From: Flaccisagitta enflata
Lineage: Eukaryota > Chaetognatha > Sagittoidea > Aphragmophora
NCBI GenBank assembly: GCA_965153355.1
Contig: OZ231126.1
Span: 97,464,001-97,528,000 of the forward strand
DNA: 64,000 nt
Reading direction: 5' to 3'
Within the stretch, counting starts at the first letter, position 1, and each line of letters starts with the position of its first letter. The translations under genes and the position numbers were made by a program. The notes under the pieces are model-generated. The model worked only from the letters and a program-made list of their open reading frames with translations. It searched no databases and was not told the origin of the DNA. Of this stretch, positions 63,320-64,000 are shown piece by piece.

Positions 63320-63400
63320 ATGTATGTATGTATGTATGTATGTATGTATGTATGTATGTATGTATGTATGTATGTATGTATGTATGTATGTATGTATGTA
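63320..63400. repeat. (TATG)n microsatellite
   Basis: About 20 units; resumes after the Tc1-like element at 63990, so the transposon entered the microsatellite. Confidence 0.96.
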
Positions 63401-63991
63401 CCATCTTGGCCATAAATATGGAAACAGCTAAAAAGTGTCATAACTCGCTCAATTTTCATCGCAGAGAGATGATTTTTTTTTCAAAATTTTATCGAATGAG
63501 ACCAAGCTGGTTCCTGGATCTTTATTCGTTTAGAAATGAGAGCCGAAAGAAGAAAGCATATGCTTTTTGCAGGAGGAAAGAAATGGAGGAAAAAAAGTCA
63601 TAAATATGGAAACAGCTAAAAAGTGTCATAACTCGCTCGATTTTCATCGCAGAGAGATGATTTTTTTTTTTCAAAATTTGCGTCTGCGAAAGATCTATCG
63701 AATGAGACCAAGCTGGTTCCTGTATCTTTATTCGTTTAGAAATGAGAGCCGAAAGAAGAAAGCATATGTCATAACTCGCTCAATTTTCATCGCGCAAAAG
63801 GTTTGGGACAACATCACTCCGGCGTACCTCCAGTCTCTCTACGAATCGATGCCACGGCGCATGCAGGCGGTGGTCGATGCCCAAGGCGGTCACACAAAAT
63901 ACTAGATGCGTTTTGATATGTTTGTCGTTCAATTCTAGTCAATAAATCAACTTATACACTAACTGTTTCCATATTTATGGCCAAGATGGTA
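63399..63991 (+). mobile_element. Deleted Tc1-like transposon with perfect 27-bp TIRs
   Basis: Left TIR 63401-63427 (CCATCTTGGCCATAAATATG...) is the exact reverse complement of 63963-63989, and each end is flanked by TA, the Tc1/mariner target. It sits in a TATG microsatellite. Inside, a block beginning ATGGAAACAGCTAAAAAGTG recurs at about 63418 and 63605, with part again near 63770. Confidence 0.92.
63798..63905 (+). pseudogene. C-terminal remnant of a Tc1/mariner transposase
   Basis: Reads KVWDNITPAYLQSLYESMPR then RMQAVVDAQGGHTKY and stop. W-x-x-I-x-P-x-x-x-x-x-L-x-x-S-M-P-x-R and G-G-x-T-x-Y are the C-terminal signature of Tc1-family DDE transposases. DNA-binding domains and catalytic acids are missing, so it is inactive. 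Confidence 0.88.
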
Positions 63992-64000
63992 TGTATGTAT

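Overview
The window is eukaryotic nuclear DNA, most likely from an animal or a close relative. The signs are GT-AG introns of several hundred bases to 3 kb, a tRNA-derived SINE with a target-site duplication, TTAGGG-like interstitial arrays, a Tc1-type transposon and very heavy microsatellite content. The species cannot be fixed from the sequence. Most of the long open frames are microsatellite translations (poly-V/T/L, C-V, S-L, R-E, K-E) and are not genes.

Region 1 (2540-21572, + strand) holds the only complete genes: two tandem, diverged copies of an animal-type lysophosphatidylcholine acyltransferase (LPCAT; AGPAT/PlsC acyltransferase fold plus C-terminal EF-hand-like segment). I rebuilt both exon by exon. 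Copy 1 has 12 exons (2540-11919), 1488 nt including stop, 495 aa. Copy 2 has 12 exons (12426-21572), 1521 nt including stop, 506 aa, one exon less certain. They are head-to-tail with about 0.5 kb between them. Exon lengths and phases match almost throughout (77/77, 84/84, 139/142, 112/115, 201/201, 107/113, 85/85), so they are a tandem duplication. One intron is present only in copy 1 and one, housing a foldback repeat, only in copy 2. Both keep the HX4D and FPEGT acyltransferase motifs, so both probably act in Lands-cycle phospholipid remodelling at ER or lipid-droplet membranes.

Region 2 (21.6-38 kb) is mainly repeats. It has possible exons of an unrecognised + strand gene (25479-26395), a 1.2 kb foldback element, a SINE, and a cluster of repeats that begin GGGCAGCGGCC and carry internal 20-bp minisatellites.

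Region 3 (38-51 kb) has the last two exons of a minus-strand sugar/inositol transporter (SLC2A-like, MFS; 40152 to 39399), more GGGCAGCGGCC repeats, elements carrying TTAGGG-like DNA, a 155-bp satellite and weak candidate exons near 44 kb and 51.3 kb.

Region 4 (51-64 kb) is gene-poor: foldback elements, minisatellite arrays, hairpin-ended elements and, at the right edge, a Tc1-like element with perfect 27-bp terminal inverted repeats and the C-terminal tail of its transposase.

The most notable signal is two families of short interspersed elements that look like non-autonomous rolling-circle (Helentron/HINE-like) transposons. Each carries an internal tandem repeat that differs between copies and sometimes grows to hundreds of bases. 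A second is that about half of the recognised 5' splice sites are followed within tens of bases by a microsatellite.
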